Assembly (NCBI GenBank): GCA_002407905.1
Contig: DHPL01000004.1
Span: 6,386-26,854 of the forward strand
Source of the DNA: Anaerolineaceae bacterium UBA5365
Lineage (GTDB): Bacteria > Chloroflexota > Anaerolineae > Anaerolineales > Anaerolineaceae
Reading direction: 5' to 3'
Length of the DNA: 20,469 nucleotides
Shown here: piece after piece, positions 1 through 8,376 of the stretch
Layout of the letters: each line of letters begins with the position of its first letter
How positions within the stretch are numbered: the stretch's first letter is position 1
Position numbers and translations under genes: made by a program
Notes under the pieces: generated by a model
What the model was told of the DNA's origin: nothing
The model's database searches: none
The model's input: the letters and a program-made list of their open reading frames with translations, nothing else

Positions 1-1
1 G

Positions 2-469
2 CCTTCCGACTCGATGGCGGATGAGCCCTTCGAATTTCTGGAAGAACCGGAATGGGAAGACGATGGCAACCGCTTGATGGAGGCAGTATTCGCCTATTCC
101 GCGCCGGACCCAATGGCTGACTTGCCGGAAGACAGTGCCGCTCCTGTACCCAGCCCGATTCTGCAGGAAGCAGCGGTAGTTGAGGTTGAACCATCACCAG
201 AGGAAGCCCTGCCAGAACCTCACCAACCTGACCTGGTGATCAATATCAGCAGCTGCGGCGAGCTTGAAAAAGATCTACGGCGTATCCGCAATATCTACGG
301 CTATCTTTGTTCGCACCCCGGCGATGGCCATTTTGCCTTCCACATCGCTGAACGGGATAGCGTTTTTGCCCTGGACTTCCCCAACGACCGGGTAGAACTC
401 AGCCAAACATTGATGGACGGCCTGGGTAAACTGATCGGTATTGATGACCGTTTGATCTGGAATGCCTAG
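2..469 (+). CDS. dnaE: C-terminal end of probable DNA polymerase III alpha subunit (partial)
   Basis: The frame is open to the left edge, so this is the 3' end of a longer gene and the ATG at 14 is probably internal. Visible are an acidic, Pro-rich linker (roughly the first 70 residues) and a final globular part of about 75 residues. That part has the layout of the extreme C-terminus of many DnaE proteins: LVINI, then a helix with DLRRIRNIYGYL, then HPGDGHF, a strand pair, FPNDRVELS, and GLGKLIG near the end. In DnaE this tail follows the OB-fold and helps bind other replisome subunits. No catalytic region lies in the window, so the call rests on tail pattern alone. A stand-alone acidic protein is the alternative. 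The stop at 467-469 is followed by about 100 bases before the next gene. Confidence 0.58.
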   Translation, partial: PSDSMADEPFEFLEEPEWEDDGNRLMEAVFAYSAPDPMADLPEDSAAPVPSPILQEAAVVEVEPSPEEALPEPHQPDLVINISSCGELEKDLRRIRNIYGYLCSHPGDGHFAFHIAERDSVFALDFPNDRVELSQTLMDGLGKLIGIDDRLIWNA

Positions 470-542
470 CACGCCCGATTCCCCATACTAGAAAACCGAT
501 GCAAGTCAGCAAGCATTATGGTTTTACCCAATGCCTTTTGGC

Positions 543-548
543 TATAAT
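543..548 (+). promoter_or_regulatory. -10 box TATAAT ahead of hom
   Basis: A perfect TATAAT lies at 543-548, so transcription should start near 555. This is downstream of the ATG at 531, which therefore cannot be the usual start of the hom gene. No good -35 box is visible. The box is bracketed by a 10-base direct repeat, CAAGCATTAT, at 510-519 and 550-559. Confidence 0.55.
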
Positions 549-575
549 TCAAGCATTATCCCGGGAGGTATGAAG

Positions 576-1610
576 ATGGCAGAAACTGTGCGCTTGGCTT
601 TGATGGGTTTTGGAAATGTAGGGCAGGCCTTTGCCCAGCTCTTGCTTGAAAAAGAATCCGAACTCCTGGAACGGTATGACCTGATTTTCAAGGTTACGGG
701 CGTAACTACCTTTCGCCATGGTACTGCAATCGCAGATGCGGGTTTGGACCTGCAAGCTTTGCTGGATGCCCAGGCCCAGGAACGCAGCCTGAGCGAATTG
801 GACGAGAGCAGCTTCAAAGGAGATAGTTTTTCATTTCTGCGGGCTTGCCCCGCGGACGTGTTGATCGAGACCACTCCGGTGAACCCCCAAAGCGGCCAAC
901 CCGCGCTGGACCACATCCGTGAAGCATTGATGCAAGGTTGGCACGCAGTTACAGCCAACAAAGGGCCAGTAGTTTACGGGTATGAACGGCTGAACCGCAT
1001 CGCTGCCGCGCGCGGGCTGCGTTTCATGTTTGAATCGGCGGTAATGGACGGCGCCCCGATTTTCTCACTTTTCCGGGCGCCCTTGGCAGGGGCTAAACTA
1101 TTGGGCTTTGAAGGCATCCTTAATTCTTGCACCAATCTGCTGTTGGAGCGCATGGAAGCTGGCGAAAGCCTGGAAGAGGCCATCGCGTATGGCGCTTCAA
1201 TAGGCATCACCGAGACGGACCCCAGCAACGATGTGGATGGTTGGGACGCGTCCATCAAGGTGGCTGCCCTGGCAACGGTGCTGATGGATCACCCCCTCAC
1301 GCCGCTGGAGGTGGACCGTACCGGCATCCGGGGAATCAGCCCAGCGATGATCGCTGAGGCAAAGGCCGCGGGTGAGCGCTGGAAGCTGGTGTGCACCGGC
1401 GGATGGCAGGACGGGGAATTTTTGGCCCGGGTGCATCCCCAGCGGGTGGGGCCGGATTCACCCTTCTATACCGTGAGCGGTACCTCATCCTTTGTGACCT
1501 TCCATTTGGATGTGCTGCCTGGTCTGGGCATTTTAGAGAGCGATCCCAGCCCGAAAACCACGGCTTTCGGCCTGCTGGCTGATCTGCTTTATATCTACCG
1601 GAACAGTTAA
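576..1610 (+). CDS. hom: homoserine dehydrogenase
   Basis: Reduces aspartate semialdehyde to homoserine with NAD(P)H, the branch step to threonine and methionine, in the cytoplasm. The N-terminus has the Rossmann motif GFGNVGQAF. The middle has ETTPVN and VTANKGPV, the family's nucleotide/substrate-binding signature. The catalytic region has GILNSCTNLLL, GITETDPSNDVDGWDASIK (the conserved acid/Lys region) and GIRGIS. The protein ends soon after, so no ACT regulatory domain is present, unlike many bacterial enzymes. I chose ATG 576 because GGAGG at 564-568 is 7 bases ahead and the TATAAT at 543 excludes the upstream ATG at 531; ATG 570 is in frame but too close to the SD. The stop overlaps the start of folK by one base (TAATG), so the two are translationally coupled. 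Confidence 0.93.
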   Translation: MAETVRLALMGFGNVGQAFAQLLLEKESELLERYDLIFKVTGVTTFRHGTAIADAGLDLQALLDAQAQERSLSELDESSFKGDSFSFLRACPADVLIETTPVNPQSGQPALDHIREALMQGWHAVTANKGPVVYGYERLNRIAAARGLRFMFESAVMDGAPIFSLFRAPLAGAKLLGFEGILNSCTNLLLERMEAGESLEEAIAYGASIGITETDPSNDVDGWDASIKVAALATVLMDHPLTPLEVDRTGIRGISPAMIAEAKAAGERWKLVCTGGWQDGEFLARVHPQRVGPDSPFYTVSGTSSFVTFHLDVLPGLGILESDPSPKTTAFGLLADLLYIYRNS

Positions 1611-2089
1611 TGAGCCTGGTTTACCTGGCCCTGGGCAGCAATTTGGGGGAGCGCGAGGCGAATTTGCGTGCTGCCCGCGAACGTTTGGCCACCCAGGTGC
1701 GGATCCTTAAGACATCCGCTGTTTACGAAACCGAGCCCTGGGGCTTTCGGGAACAGCCGGCCTTCCTAAATCAGGTGTTGAAGGGGCAGACGGCCCTTAC
1801 ACCATTGGAATTGTTGGATTTTCTTAAAAGCATTGAAGCAGCACTTGGGCGTGAGGAGAATTTTCGCTACGGCCCCCGGGTCATCGACCTGGATATCCTT
1901 TTCTACGGCCGGCAGGTCTTGGATATCCAACGCCTGCAGATCCCGCATCCGCGCCTGCACGAACGGGCCTTTGTGCTCGTGCCACTGGCCGAAATTGCCC
2001 CGGGCCTGATCCACCCGGTTTTGCGCAAACGTGTAAGCACCTTGCTGCGGGATGCAGCAGCTAAGGACGAGGTGCACTTTTGGGCGTAG
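1610..2089 (+). CDS. folK: 2-amino-4-hydroxy-6-hydroxymethyldihydropteridine pyrophosphokinase (HPPK)
   Basis: Transfers pyrophosphate from ATP to 6-hydroxymethyl-7,8-dihydropterin in folate synthesis; cytoplasmic. At 159 residues it has the normal family length. The motifs are in order: ALGSNLGEREANL near the N-terminus, SAVYETEPWG, QPAFLNQV, and GPRVIDLDILFYG, whose two Asp residues bind magnesium. IPHPRLHERAFVLVPLAEI closes the fold. The start shares its A with the hom stop. The stop at 2087-2089 lies inside the start of the next gene. No folP or folB is in the window, so the folate gene here sits alone in a mixed operon. Confidence 0.95.
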   Translation: MSLVYLALGSNLGEREANLRAARERLATQVRILKTSAVYETEPWGFREQPAFLNQVLKGQTALTPLELLDFLKSIEAALGREENFRYGPRVIDLDILFYGRQVLDIQRLQIPHPRLHERAFVLVPLAEIAPGLIHPVLRKRVSTLLRDAAAKDEVHFWA

Positions 2090-3894
2090 CGCTCGGGGCC
2101 CTGGCGGTGTTTCTGCCTGGCCTGGCTTTCTGGCTTTGGCTGGGCCCCAGCGATGACGACGCCGGCCAGGTACTGGCCAAGAGCATTGGGTATAGTGTGG
2201 CTCTGGCAGCGGTGGGGGCGCTGGCTTTGGCTGCATTGCGCATAAGCCTGTCACCGGCAATGATTGCTGTGATATGGGTGCTCGTCGGTGCGCTGTGTCT
2301 GGCAGGGTTGATGCGCCGGGCGGCCTGGCCGGCCTGGACCAGCTGGCTTGGCGCTCTGATAGGGTTAGGTATCCTGATTGCGTGGCGTTTTTGGCAGGCG
2401 CGCCAGTTGGTTTTGCCCAACTGGACCGATTCGCTGCACCATACCTTGATCGTGCGGAAGTTCATGGAAACCGGCCGCCTGCCGGTAAGCCTGGAACCAT
2501 ACCTGCCGATTACCTTCTACTACCATTACGCCTTTCATAGCATTACAGCCTTATTCGCAACCTTGGCTGGCATTGATGCACCTCAGGCGGTCCTGGTCTT
2601 TGGGAATTTGCTGCTTGCGGGAGCGAGTTTATCGGTTTATGCCCTGGCCAGGGAACTGAGCAATAAAGTTTGGGTTGGTGTGGCTGCTGGGGCGATCAGC
2701 GTTTTTGCCCTGCGTATGCCGGGCTATTACCTCACCTGGGGCAGGTATACGCTCCTGGCCGGCATGCTGCTCTTGCCGCTGACCATTGCTGAAGCGCAGG
2801 CAGCGTTAAACGGCCGGCGTAATATTTGGCAGGCTGCAGGCCTGGGCTTGCTCTTTGCTGGTACCGTGCTGGGCCACTATTTTATGGTGCTGCTGTTGGG
2901 CTTGTATTTGGCTTTGGCGGGGCTAAATTGGCTTATTTCCGGCCTTTGGACCCGTAAGTTGAACCTGGCTGCTCTCTTTAGTTTTATTGGGCCTTTGGCC
3001 CTGGCAGGTTTGGGACTCTTGCCCTGGTTTTTACGGGTGCGCGAGCTGAGCGCGGGCATCACAAATACCAGCCCTTTGCGGACTGAGGCAACTGACCTGG
3101 GTGCTCAGTGGCCTTACCTGGGTCAATTATTGGGGCCGGGCTTGGGCGTGGTGCTCAGCATCCTGGCCCTGACTGGGGCCATTTACTGCCTATTGGATGC
3201 CCAAAAGCGGGGCTTTGGTCTCTGGGCGCTGGCCACTGGGATTCTAGCATTGCCGACCGGGATTTACCTGGTCAGTTTTAGGTCGGACTACTTTGCGATG
3301 ACGCTCTACTTGCCTGTGGCAGTTTGCCTGGCGCTTTTCGGCGCCTGGCTTTATGACAAGCTCGCAAACGTTTTGCCTGACCGGATCACTTTTTCTGCCA
3401 TCGCGCAGGCCGCCGTGCTGGTTTTATTTTTCTACGCTGCTGGCCAAAACGCTGACCCAATTAACGCGCAGACGGTTTTAGTTAATCAGGCAGACCGGGA
3501 TGCCCTAAGTTGGGTTCAGGACCATCTGCCGCAGGACGGGCGTTTTTTTGTCAATACGGCCCAATGGGGCTGGGGATATCAGCGGGGTGTGGACGGTGGC
3601 GGCTGGCTTCTGCCGTATACGGGTAACTGGTCGCTGGCGCCCACGATCTTTTACGGTCAGTCCCATGACAGGGATCTGGTAAAGCTCTGGCAGGATTGGG
3701 GGCTGCGGGCCGCGAAAGTGAGTGCTTGCGAAACTGATTTCTGGGAGCTAGTAGCGGAAGCGGACCTGGATTATGTTTATGCCCGCGAAGGAAGCGGCAG
3801 CTTGCAGCCCATTGTTCTGGACCAATGCTCCGGGCTTGAACGCCTGTACAAAAGCGACGGTGTTGGCATCTGGCTGATCAAAGCCCGCAACTGA
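2080..3894 (+). CDS. polytopic membrane protein, GT-C glycosyltransferase-like
   Basis: A 604-residue integral membrane protein with many hydrophobic helices through about residue 450 and a soluble C-terminal part of about 130 residues. After the first helices comes NWTDSLHHT with EPYLPITFYYHY following; an Asp in the first outer loop is typical of GT-C enzymes that use lipid-linked sugars. A TWGRYTLLAG segment resembles large actinobacterial and Chloroflexota membrane proteins of the DUF6541 kind. The soluble tail has DALSWVQDHLP and GVDGGGWLLPYTG. The start is TTG at 2080, with AAGGACGAGGTG just upstream, overlapping folK by 10 bases; GTG 2107 is an alternative. The substrate is unknown. 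A polyprenol-sugar-dependent transferase is the best guess, and a non-catalytic membrane protein is possible. Confidence 0.7.
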   Translation: MGVALGALAVFLPGLAFWLWLGPSDDDAGQVLAKSIGYSVALAAVGALALAALRISLSPAMIAVIWVLVGALCLAGLMRRAAWPAWTSWLGALIGLGILIAWRFWQARQLVLPNWTDSLHHTLIVRKFMETGRLPVSLEPYLPITFYYHYAFHSITALFATLAGIDAPQAVLVFGNLLLAGASLSVYALARELSNKVWVGVAAGAISVFALRMPGYYLTWGRYTLLAGMLLLPLTIAEAQAALNGRRNIWQAAGLGLLFAGTVLGHYFMVLLLGLYLALAGLNWLISGLWTRKLNLAALFSFIGPLALAGLGLLPWFLRVRELSAGITNTSPLRTEATDLGAQWPYLGQLLGPGLGVVLSILALTGAIYCLLDAQKRGFGLWALATGILALPTGIYLVSFRSDYFAMTLYLPVAVCLALFGAWLYDKLANVLPDRITFSAIAQAAVLVLFFYAAGQNADPINAQTVLVNQADRDALSWVQDHLPQDGRFFVNTAQWGWGYQRGVDGGGWLLPYTGNWSLAPTIFYGQSHDRDLVKLWQDWGLRAAKVSACETDFWELVAEADLDYVYAREGSGSLQPIVLDQCSGLERLYKSDGVGIWLIKARN

Positions 3895-3963
3895 GCCTGT
3901 GGCGCGTACTGGACGCCGATAGTAATTCAGTGTGGAAGGGCAGCCCCACCTGATAGTTTCTGC

Positions 3964-3969
3964 TAAGAT
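3964..3969 (+). promoter_or_regulatory. -10-like box TAAGAT, leaderless spacing to cysC
   Basis: TAAGAT ends 7 bases before the ATG at 3977. A start of transcription at the usual distance would fall on or next to that ATG, and no Shine-Dalgarno sequence is present. No clear -35 box is visible. Confidence 0.4.
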
Positions 3970-3976
3970 TAAACCC

Positions 3977-4576
3977 ATGGCGAAAAACATCACACCATTT
4001 CAAAGCAGTGTTTCTGCGGCGGACCGGGCGGGGCTGAATGGCCACTCCGGCATGGTGCTTTGGTTCACCGGCCTCTCAGGCAGCGGTAAAAGCAGCATAG
4101 CCGCTGAGACAGAACGCATTCTGTTCAGAGAATTTGGCGTGCATACTGCTTTTTTGGATGGCGACAGCCTGCGGAGTGGCTTGAACAGCGACCTGGGTTT
4201 TAGCGATTCTGACCGCAGCGAGAACATCCGCCGTGCAGGCGAGGTAGCGGCCCTGATGGCCGGCGCTGGTTTGATCACGCTGGTGGCTTTTATCAGTCCC
4301 TTTGCCGCAGACCGGGATAGGGCCCGCGCGCTCCTGCCGCGGGGCCAGTTCTGGGAGATCTTTGTGGATTGCCCCTTCGAGCTCTGCCAGGCCCGCGACC
4401 CTAAGGGGCTCTACCGGCAGGCACAGGCGGGGCAGATTGACCAGTTTACTGGATTGGGCTCCGCCTACGAAGCCCCCGCATCTCCAGAGATCCGTCTTCG
4501 CAGCGACCAGTATGACATTGAGGCTTGCGCGCGCCAGGTGATCGGCCGGCTGAAGGATGCCGGCGTGATAAAATAG
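3977..4576 (+). CDS. cysC: adenylylsulfate (APS) kinase
   Basis: Phosphorylates APS with ATP to give PAPS, in the cytoplasm. The 199-residue length fits the family. The N-terminus reads like a typical CysC start (NIT...SSV...LNGHSG). Residues 32-39 are the P-loop GLSGSGKS. Then come FLDGDSLRSGLN (APS binding), FISPFAADRDRAR, and the C-terminal signature RDPKGLYRQA...DQFTGLGSAYEAP. All key residues look intact, so this is a working kinase by sequence. I moved the start from ATG 3932 to ATG 3977, which fits the family N-terminus and a TAAGAT box 7 bases ahead; this implies leaderless translation. cysD follows after 29 bases. A second, degenerate copy of this fold is fused to the CysN encoded two genes on. 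Confidence 0.94.
   Translation: MAKNITPFQSSVSAADRAGLNGHSGMVLWFTGLSGSGKSSIAAETERILFREFGVHTAFLDGDSLRSGLNSDLGFSDSDRSENIRRAGEVAALMAGAGLITLVAFISPFAADRDRARALLPRGQFWEIFVDCPFELCQARDPKGLYRQAQAGQIDQFTGLGSAYEAPASPEIRLRSDQYDIEACARQVIGRLKDAGVIK
4569..4574 (+). promoter_or_regulatory. -10-like box TAAAAT at the cysC stop, before cysD
   Basis: TAAAATAG at 4569-4576 contains the cysC stop codon. The same eight bases precede the genes at 7240 and 18860. From here a transcript would have a leader of about 25 bases before ATG 4606. This may be chance, since cysC and cysD can be one operon. Confidence 0.25.
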
Positions 4577-4605
4577 CGCCTTGCGCCGCAGGCAACATTT
4601 AACCC

Positions 4606-5487
4606 ATGGATCACCTTTACGAACTCGAAAATCGCAGTGTGTACATCCTGCGCGAAGCTTATGCCAAGATCGGCAATTTGGGCATGCTTTGGTCCATGGG
4701 CAAGGACAGTACGGTACTGCTCTGGCTGGCGCGCAAGGCTTTTTTTGGGCATGTGCCTTTCCCGCTGATCCACATTGATACGCATTTCAAGATCCCGGAG
4801 ATGATCACTTACCGTGACCGTTTGGTGCGTGAGCTGGGCCTGGATATGGTAGTTGGAGCAAATTTAGCAGCCCTTGAGGCAAAAGAAACCTTCCCGGATG
4901 GCAAACTGGACCGTTTGGGCTGCTGTGCCGCCCTCAAAACCCAGGCCTTGCGCCAGACCCTGGATGGCAGCGGACCGCGCGTGCGCTTTGACCATGCCCG
5001 CGGCGAATATCTGCCCGAAAAAGAGGCGCAGGCCTTTCAGGGGGTGATCGTGGGTGTGCGCGCGGATGAAGAGGGCAGCCGCAGCAAGGAACGCTATTTT
5101 AGCGCCAGGGATTCGCGCAGCGAGTGGAAAGTGGCTAACCAGGCCCCGGAATTTTGGAACCAATACAAGACCGAATTTGCCCCGGGGACATCGGTGCGGG
5201 TGCACCCGCTGCTGGATTGGACAGAATTAGATATTTGGGAGTACATCCGCGCAGAGAATATCCCCACTGTTTCCCTTTACTACAACCAGGGTGATGGCAA
5301 ACGCTACCGTTCGCTGGGCTGCTGGCCTTGTACCGCACCGGTGGAATCGGAAGCGCGCAACGTGGATGAGATTATTGAGGAGCTTAAGGTGGGCAAGTTT
5401 GCCACCATTGCCGAACGCTCTGGCCGGGCTCAGGATAAAGACGATGGCGGTTCGCTGGAGACCCTGCGCCGCGATGGGTACATGTGA
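4606..5487 (+). CDS. cysD: sulfate adenylyltransferase, small subunit
   Basis: The ATP-PPi-type catalytic subunit that makes APS from sulfate and ATP, coupled to GTP hydrolysis by CysN; cytoplasmic. The N-terminus has [18 protein letters not shown] and the PP-loop [17 protein letters not shown] (residues 30-46). [12 protein letters not shown] follows. Later come [14 protein letters not shown] and [16 protein letters not shown], and the C-terminal part has [14 protein letters not shown] and RSGRAQDKD. The length of 293 residues is normal. PAPS reductases share the fold, but the RYRSLGC and [12 protein letters not shown] elements are those of CysD. The stop overlaps the cysN start by one base (TGATG), the usual cysDN coupling. 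Confidence 0.95.
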   Translation: MDHLYELENRSVYILREAYAKIGNLGMLWSMGKDSTVLLWLARKAFFGHVPFPLIHIDTHFKIPEMITYRDRLVRELGLDMVVGANLAALEAKETFPDGKLDRLGCCAALKTQALRQTLDGSGPRVRFDHARGEYLPEKEAQAFQGVIVGVRADEEGSRSKERYFSARDSRSEWKVANQAPEFWNQYKTEFAPGTSVRVHPLLDWTELDIWEYIRAENIPTVSLYYNQGDGKRYRSLGCWPCTAPVESEARNVDEIIEELKVGKFATIAERSGRAQDKDDGGSLETLRRDGYM

Positions 5488-7214
5488 TGGATAGCGGGCA
5501 CATGAACATCGTGTTTGTGGGGCACGTGGACCACGGCAAGAGCACCATCGTGGGGCGCTTGCTGGCCGATACCAACGCCCTGCCCAAAGGTAAACTGGAA
5601 GCCCTGCAGGAGAGTTGCGCGCGGAGCGGCAAGCCCTTTGAGTATGCCTTTTTGATCGACGCGCTCAAGGACGAGCGTGCCCAAAACATCACCATCGATA
5701 CTGCCCGCATCTTCTTTAAGAGCAAGAAGCGGGAGTATCTGATTTTGGATGCTCCGGGGCACATTGAATTCATCCGCAACATGGTCACAGGCGCTTCGCA
5801 TGCCGAGGCAGCCGTGCTGGTGATCGATGCGAATGAAGGCGTGATGGAAAACAGCCGCCGGCATGGCCGATTGCTTTCGCTGCTGGGCATCCGGCGGATC
5901 ATCGTAGCCATCAATAAAATGGATTTGGTGGCTTACAGCTCGGAAGTGTTTGAACGCGTGCGCGAGGAATACGCAGCTTTTCTGCAGGGCATTGGCGTGC
6001 AGCCAGCGGCCTTTATTCCGCTCTCTGGGCGGGAGGGCGAAGGAGTGGCTCATCCGGCCAAGGCCATGCCCTGGTACCACGGACCTACGATTTTGGAGGC
6101 GTTGGACGCCTTTGAGAAGGATGCCCCGCCAGCCAACCAGCCCTTGCGGCTGCCTATTCAGGGTGTTTACCGCTTTCAGGGCAACGGAGACCGCAGGCGG
6201 ATAATTGCCGGCAGCATAGCCAGCGGAACGCTGAAGCAAGGAGACCCGCTGGTGGCCTATCCTTCGGGCAAGAAAACCAGCGTAGAAAGCCTGGTGGGCT
6301 TTAACCGTCCGGATTTCACCCAGGCCGGCGCTGGCGAGCCCATTGGCCTGACCATGCGCGAGCAGGTGTATTTGCGCCGCGGAGAACTGCTGTGTAAGCA
6401 TGGTGAACCCGCGCCTCAGGTGAGCACCCGGTTGCGGGTGAGCCTGTTTTGGATCGGGCAGGAACCCCTGGTGATGGGAAGGCAATACCTGCTGAAGCTG
6501 GGTACGGCCCGGCAAAAAGCAGAGTTGGAATCGATTGAAAGCGTGATGGATGCAACTTCTTTCGCTGCCCATGACAAACCGACGCAGATTGCCTATCACG
6601 AAGTAGCTGAATTGATTTTGCGCCTGGAGCAGCCTATCGCTTTTGATACCGGTGACGAACTGCCCCAGACCAGCCGCTTTGTGCTGGTGGATGGATATGA
6701 GATCGCTGGCGGCGGGATTGTTCGTGAGGGCCTGGTGGATTCTGGCAGCAGCCTGAGACGCGAGGTTTACCAGCGCTCTGAGAAATGGATTCATGGACGC
6801 TTGAGCTCGGAGGACCGCGCGGCGAGGTTTGACCAGGAGCCGGCCTTGATTGTGATCACCGGGCCTAGGGGCAGCGGGCGCAAGCGCCTGGCCGCCGAGA
6901 TGGAATTGCAGTATTTTGAGCAGGGCCGCCTGGTGTATTACCTGGGGATCGGCTCGGTGCTCTATGGGGTGAACGCCGATTTGATGGAGGAGCGCGACCC
7001 GGCGCACTGGCAGGAGCATTTGCGGCGCTTTGGGGAGGTTTGCCATTTATTGCTCGATACGGGTATGATTCTGATCGTGACAGCGGTGGAATTGACCCAG
7101 CACGATGTGGACTCCCTGCGCATCATCGTTGGGCTGGAGGACTTGCGCGTGATCTGGGTTGGCGGACCGGTGACAACTGATCTCGTGCCTGATGAAGTGG
7201 TGGATCATTTCTGA
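5487..7214 (+). CDS. cysN: sulfate adenylyltransferase large subunit (GTPase) with a degenerate APS-kinase-like C-terminal domain
   Basis: GTPase partner of CysD. The EF-Tu-like G domain shows GHVDHGKST (residues 12-20), DAPGH, and NKMD, followed by two beta-barrel domains to about residue 425. After that comes an extra domain of about 125 residues that copies the start of an APS kinase, as in CysNC/NodQ fusions. Its P-loop reads GPRGSGRKR (459-467) where CysC has GLSGSGKSS: the catalytic Lys is Arg and the Ser is Lys. The DGDSLRSGLN motif has become [10 protein letters not shown], and the C-terminal DPKGLY and FTGL signatures are missing. The extra domain is therefore unlikely to be a kinase; the separate cysC supplies that activity. 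ATG 5487 gives a TGATG junction with cysD; GTG 5484 and ATG 5502 are alternatives. Confidence 0.9.
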   Translation: MDSGHMNIVFVGHVDHGKSTIVGRLLADTNALPKGKLEALQESCARSGKPFEYAFLIDALKDERAQNITIDTARIFFKSKKREYLILDAPGHIEFIRNMVTGASHAEAAVLVIDANEGVMENSRRHGRLLSLLGIRRIIVAINKMDLVAYSSEVFERVREEYAAFLQGIGVQPAAFIPLSGREGEGVAHPAKAMPWYHGPTILEALDAFEKDAPPANQPLRLPIQGVYRFQGNGDRRRIIAGSIASGTLKQGDPLVAYPSGKKTSVESLVGFNRPDFTQAGAGEPIGLTMREQVYLRRGELLCKHGEPAPQVSTRLRVSLFWIGQEPLVMGRQYLLKLGTARQKAELESIESVMDATSFAAHDKPTQIAYHEVAELILRLEQPIAFDTGDELPQTSRFVLVDGYEIAGGGIVREGLVDSGSSLRREVYQRSEKWIHGRLSSEDRAARFDQEPALIVITGPRGSGRKRLAAEMELQYFEQGRLVYYLGIGSVLYGVNADLMEERDPAHWQEHLRRFGEVCHLLLDTGMILIVTAVELTQHDVDSLRIIVGLEDLRVIWVGGPVTTDLVPDEVVDHF

Positions 7215-7227
7215 GTGCATAGCCTAG

Positions 7228-7233
7228 TAAAAT
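7228..7233 (+). promoter_or_regulatory. -10-like box TAAAAT, leaderless spacing to the glycan operon
   Basis: TAAAATAGACGC runs directly into ATG 7240: six bases separate the box from the start codon, and there is no Shine-Dalgarno sequence. The arrangement matches that before the acyltransferase gene at 18860 (TAAAATAGCACT then ATG). No clear -35 box is seen. It would drive the five-gene glycan operon. Confidence 0.45.
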
Positions 7234-7239
7234 AGACGC

Positions 7240-8376
7240 ATGAAAATCGTTCTGGTTGGGCCGGTAACGCCCTACACGGGCGGAATTGCCAAATTTAACG
7301 AAACGCTGGGCGATGAATTAGTCCGGTCCGGGCATGAAGTTCAGTTTCTCTCGTTCGAGCAACTTTATCCACGGGCATTTTATCCGGGCACTGGACCTAC
7401 GGCCATTCAGGCAGGGCAGTCCCGGGCTGATACAGCCTATTTATTAAGCTGGCATATGATCGGTGGCGGAAATAAAATTAAAAAGTGGCTGCGGGAGTAT
7501 CAACCGGACCTCATTCTTCTGCACTGGTGGGTGCCGGTCCATTTTTGGACATTTTTCCGGTTATTCAGGATACTTGATAATATCGGCATTCCTGCACGTG
7601 TTATCGTGCATAATGCTTTACCGCATGAGCCCTTTCCGCTCGCACCTCAATTATCACGTTTGGCCTTAAAGTCAGCGCAGGGGTACGTGGTCATGGCTGA
7701 AGGGGAAGCCCTAAAAACGCAGACCTTGCTTGGATCCCGAACTCCTGTTTGCCTTACCCCTCACCCTCTAATGCCTCCATTTCCTGCTCAAAACGGAAGT
7801 TCGTTAGGAAATCTGCAGGTTAAATATGGAGTGCCGCAAGATGCAAGCGTGCTCCTATTTCTTGGTTATGTGAGGCCGTATAAAGGATTAAAGGAACTTC
7901 TGACTGCTCTGGCGTCCCTTATTGATCAGGGAAAAGACCTGTATTTGATCGTTGCCGGAGAATTCTGGGACGATATCAAAGAATATGAGGCACAAATCGG
8001 CGCGTTGCGTCTTGAGAAGCACGTGCGCTTGATTCCCAGGTTTATGGAAGATGCTGAAATCGCCGAGTTATTCTCGTTGGCAGACCTCTTCGTTGTACCC
8101 TATCTGCGCGGAACACAGAGCGGAGTGCTCAAGTTAGCCCTGGGGAACGGATTGCCTTGTGTTGTGTCCAGTTCAGTTGCTGATCCCTACGTGCAGTCCC
8201 GATCTGACTGCTGTGTAGTGTATTCTGCAGGATCTCAAATTGGGCTGCAAGAGGCAATTATTTCCGGCATGAAATTGGAGAAACGAAACGCAGAGGAAAA
8301 TCAGGTGGCTTTTGCTGAGTCCTGGCAGGAGTTTGTTCGGGTTCTTATCAACTGCGATAAAGCAGGAACCGAATGA
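7240..8376 (+). CDS. glycosyltransferase, GT4 family
   Basis: Cytoplasmic GT-B enzyme that would add a sugar from a nucleotide-sugar donor to a lipid-linked glycan. The N-terminal domain begins MKIVLVGPVTPYTGGIAKF, the acceptor-side glycine loop. The donor domain has LFLGYVRPYKGLKELLTAL and FSLADLFVVPYLRGTQSGVLKLALGNGLPCVV. In this subgroup the first Glu of the classical EX7E motif is replaced (SGVLKLALG), a variation often met in GT4 enzymes with this tail. It is the first gene of an operon in which each gene overlaps the next, here by 4 bases (ATGA). The sugar and linkage cannot be read from the sequence. The base composition is clearly more A+T rich than in cysN just before it. Confidence 0.88.
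   Translation: MKIVLVGPVTPYTGGIAKFNETLGDELVRSGHEVQFLSFEQLYPRAFYPGTGPTAIQAGQSRADTAYLLSWHMIGGGNKIKKWLREYQPDLILLHWWVPVHFWTFFRLFRILDNIGIPARVIVHNALPHEPFPLAPQLSRLALKSAQGYVVMAEGEALKTQTLLGSRTPVCLTPHPLMPPFPAQNGSSLGNLQVKYGVPQDASVLLFLGYVRPYKGLKELLTALASLIDQGKDLYLIVAGEFWDDIKEYEAQIGALRLEKHVRLIPRFMEDAEIAELFSLADLFVVPYLRGTQSGVLKLALGNGLPCVVSSSVADPYVQSRSDCCVVYSAGSQIGLQEAIISGMKLEKRNAEENQVAFAESWQEFVRVLINCDKAGTE

Noticed and set aside
531..575. Longer N-terminus of homoserine dehydrogenase from ATG 531.
   Set aside because: The TATAAT promoter box lies inside this stretch, and a good SD precedes the internal ATG at 576, which also fits the family N-terminus.
1766..2260. A 164-codon minus-strand frame across the end of folK and the start of the membrane protein.
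   Set aside because: Both plus-strand genes are well supported; the translation is rich in Pro, Arg and Gln without any motif.
3932..3976. N-terminal extension of CysC from ATG 3932.
   Set aside because: The extra 15 residues do not resemble CysC proteins, and the family-like start with a -10 box at leaderless distance is at 3977.
5430..7046. A 538-codon open frame on the minus strand opposite cysN.
   Set aside because: It lies wholly antisense to a clearly recognised cysN, shows no recognisable domain, and is of the kind expected opposite a G+C-rich gene with strong third-position bias.
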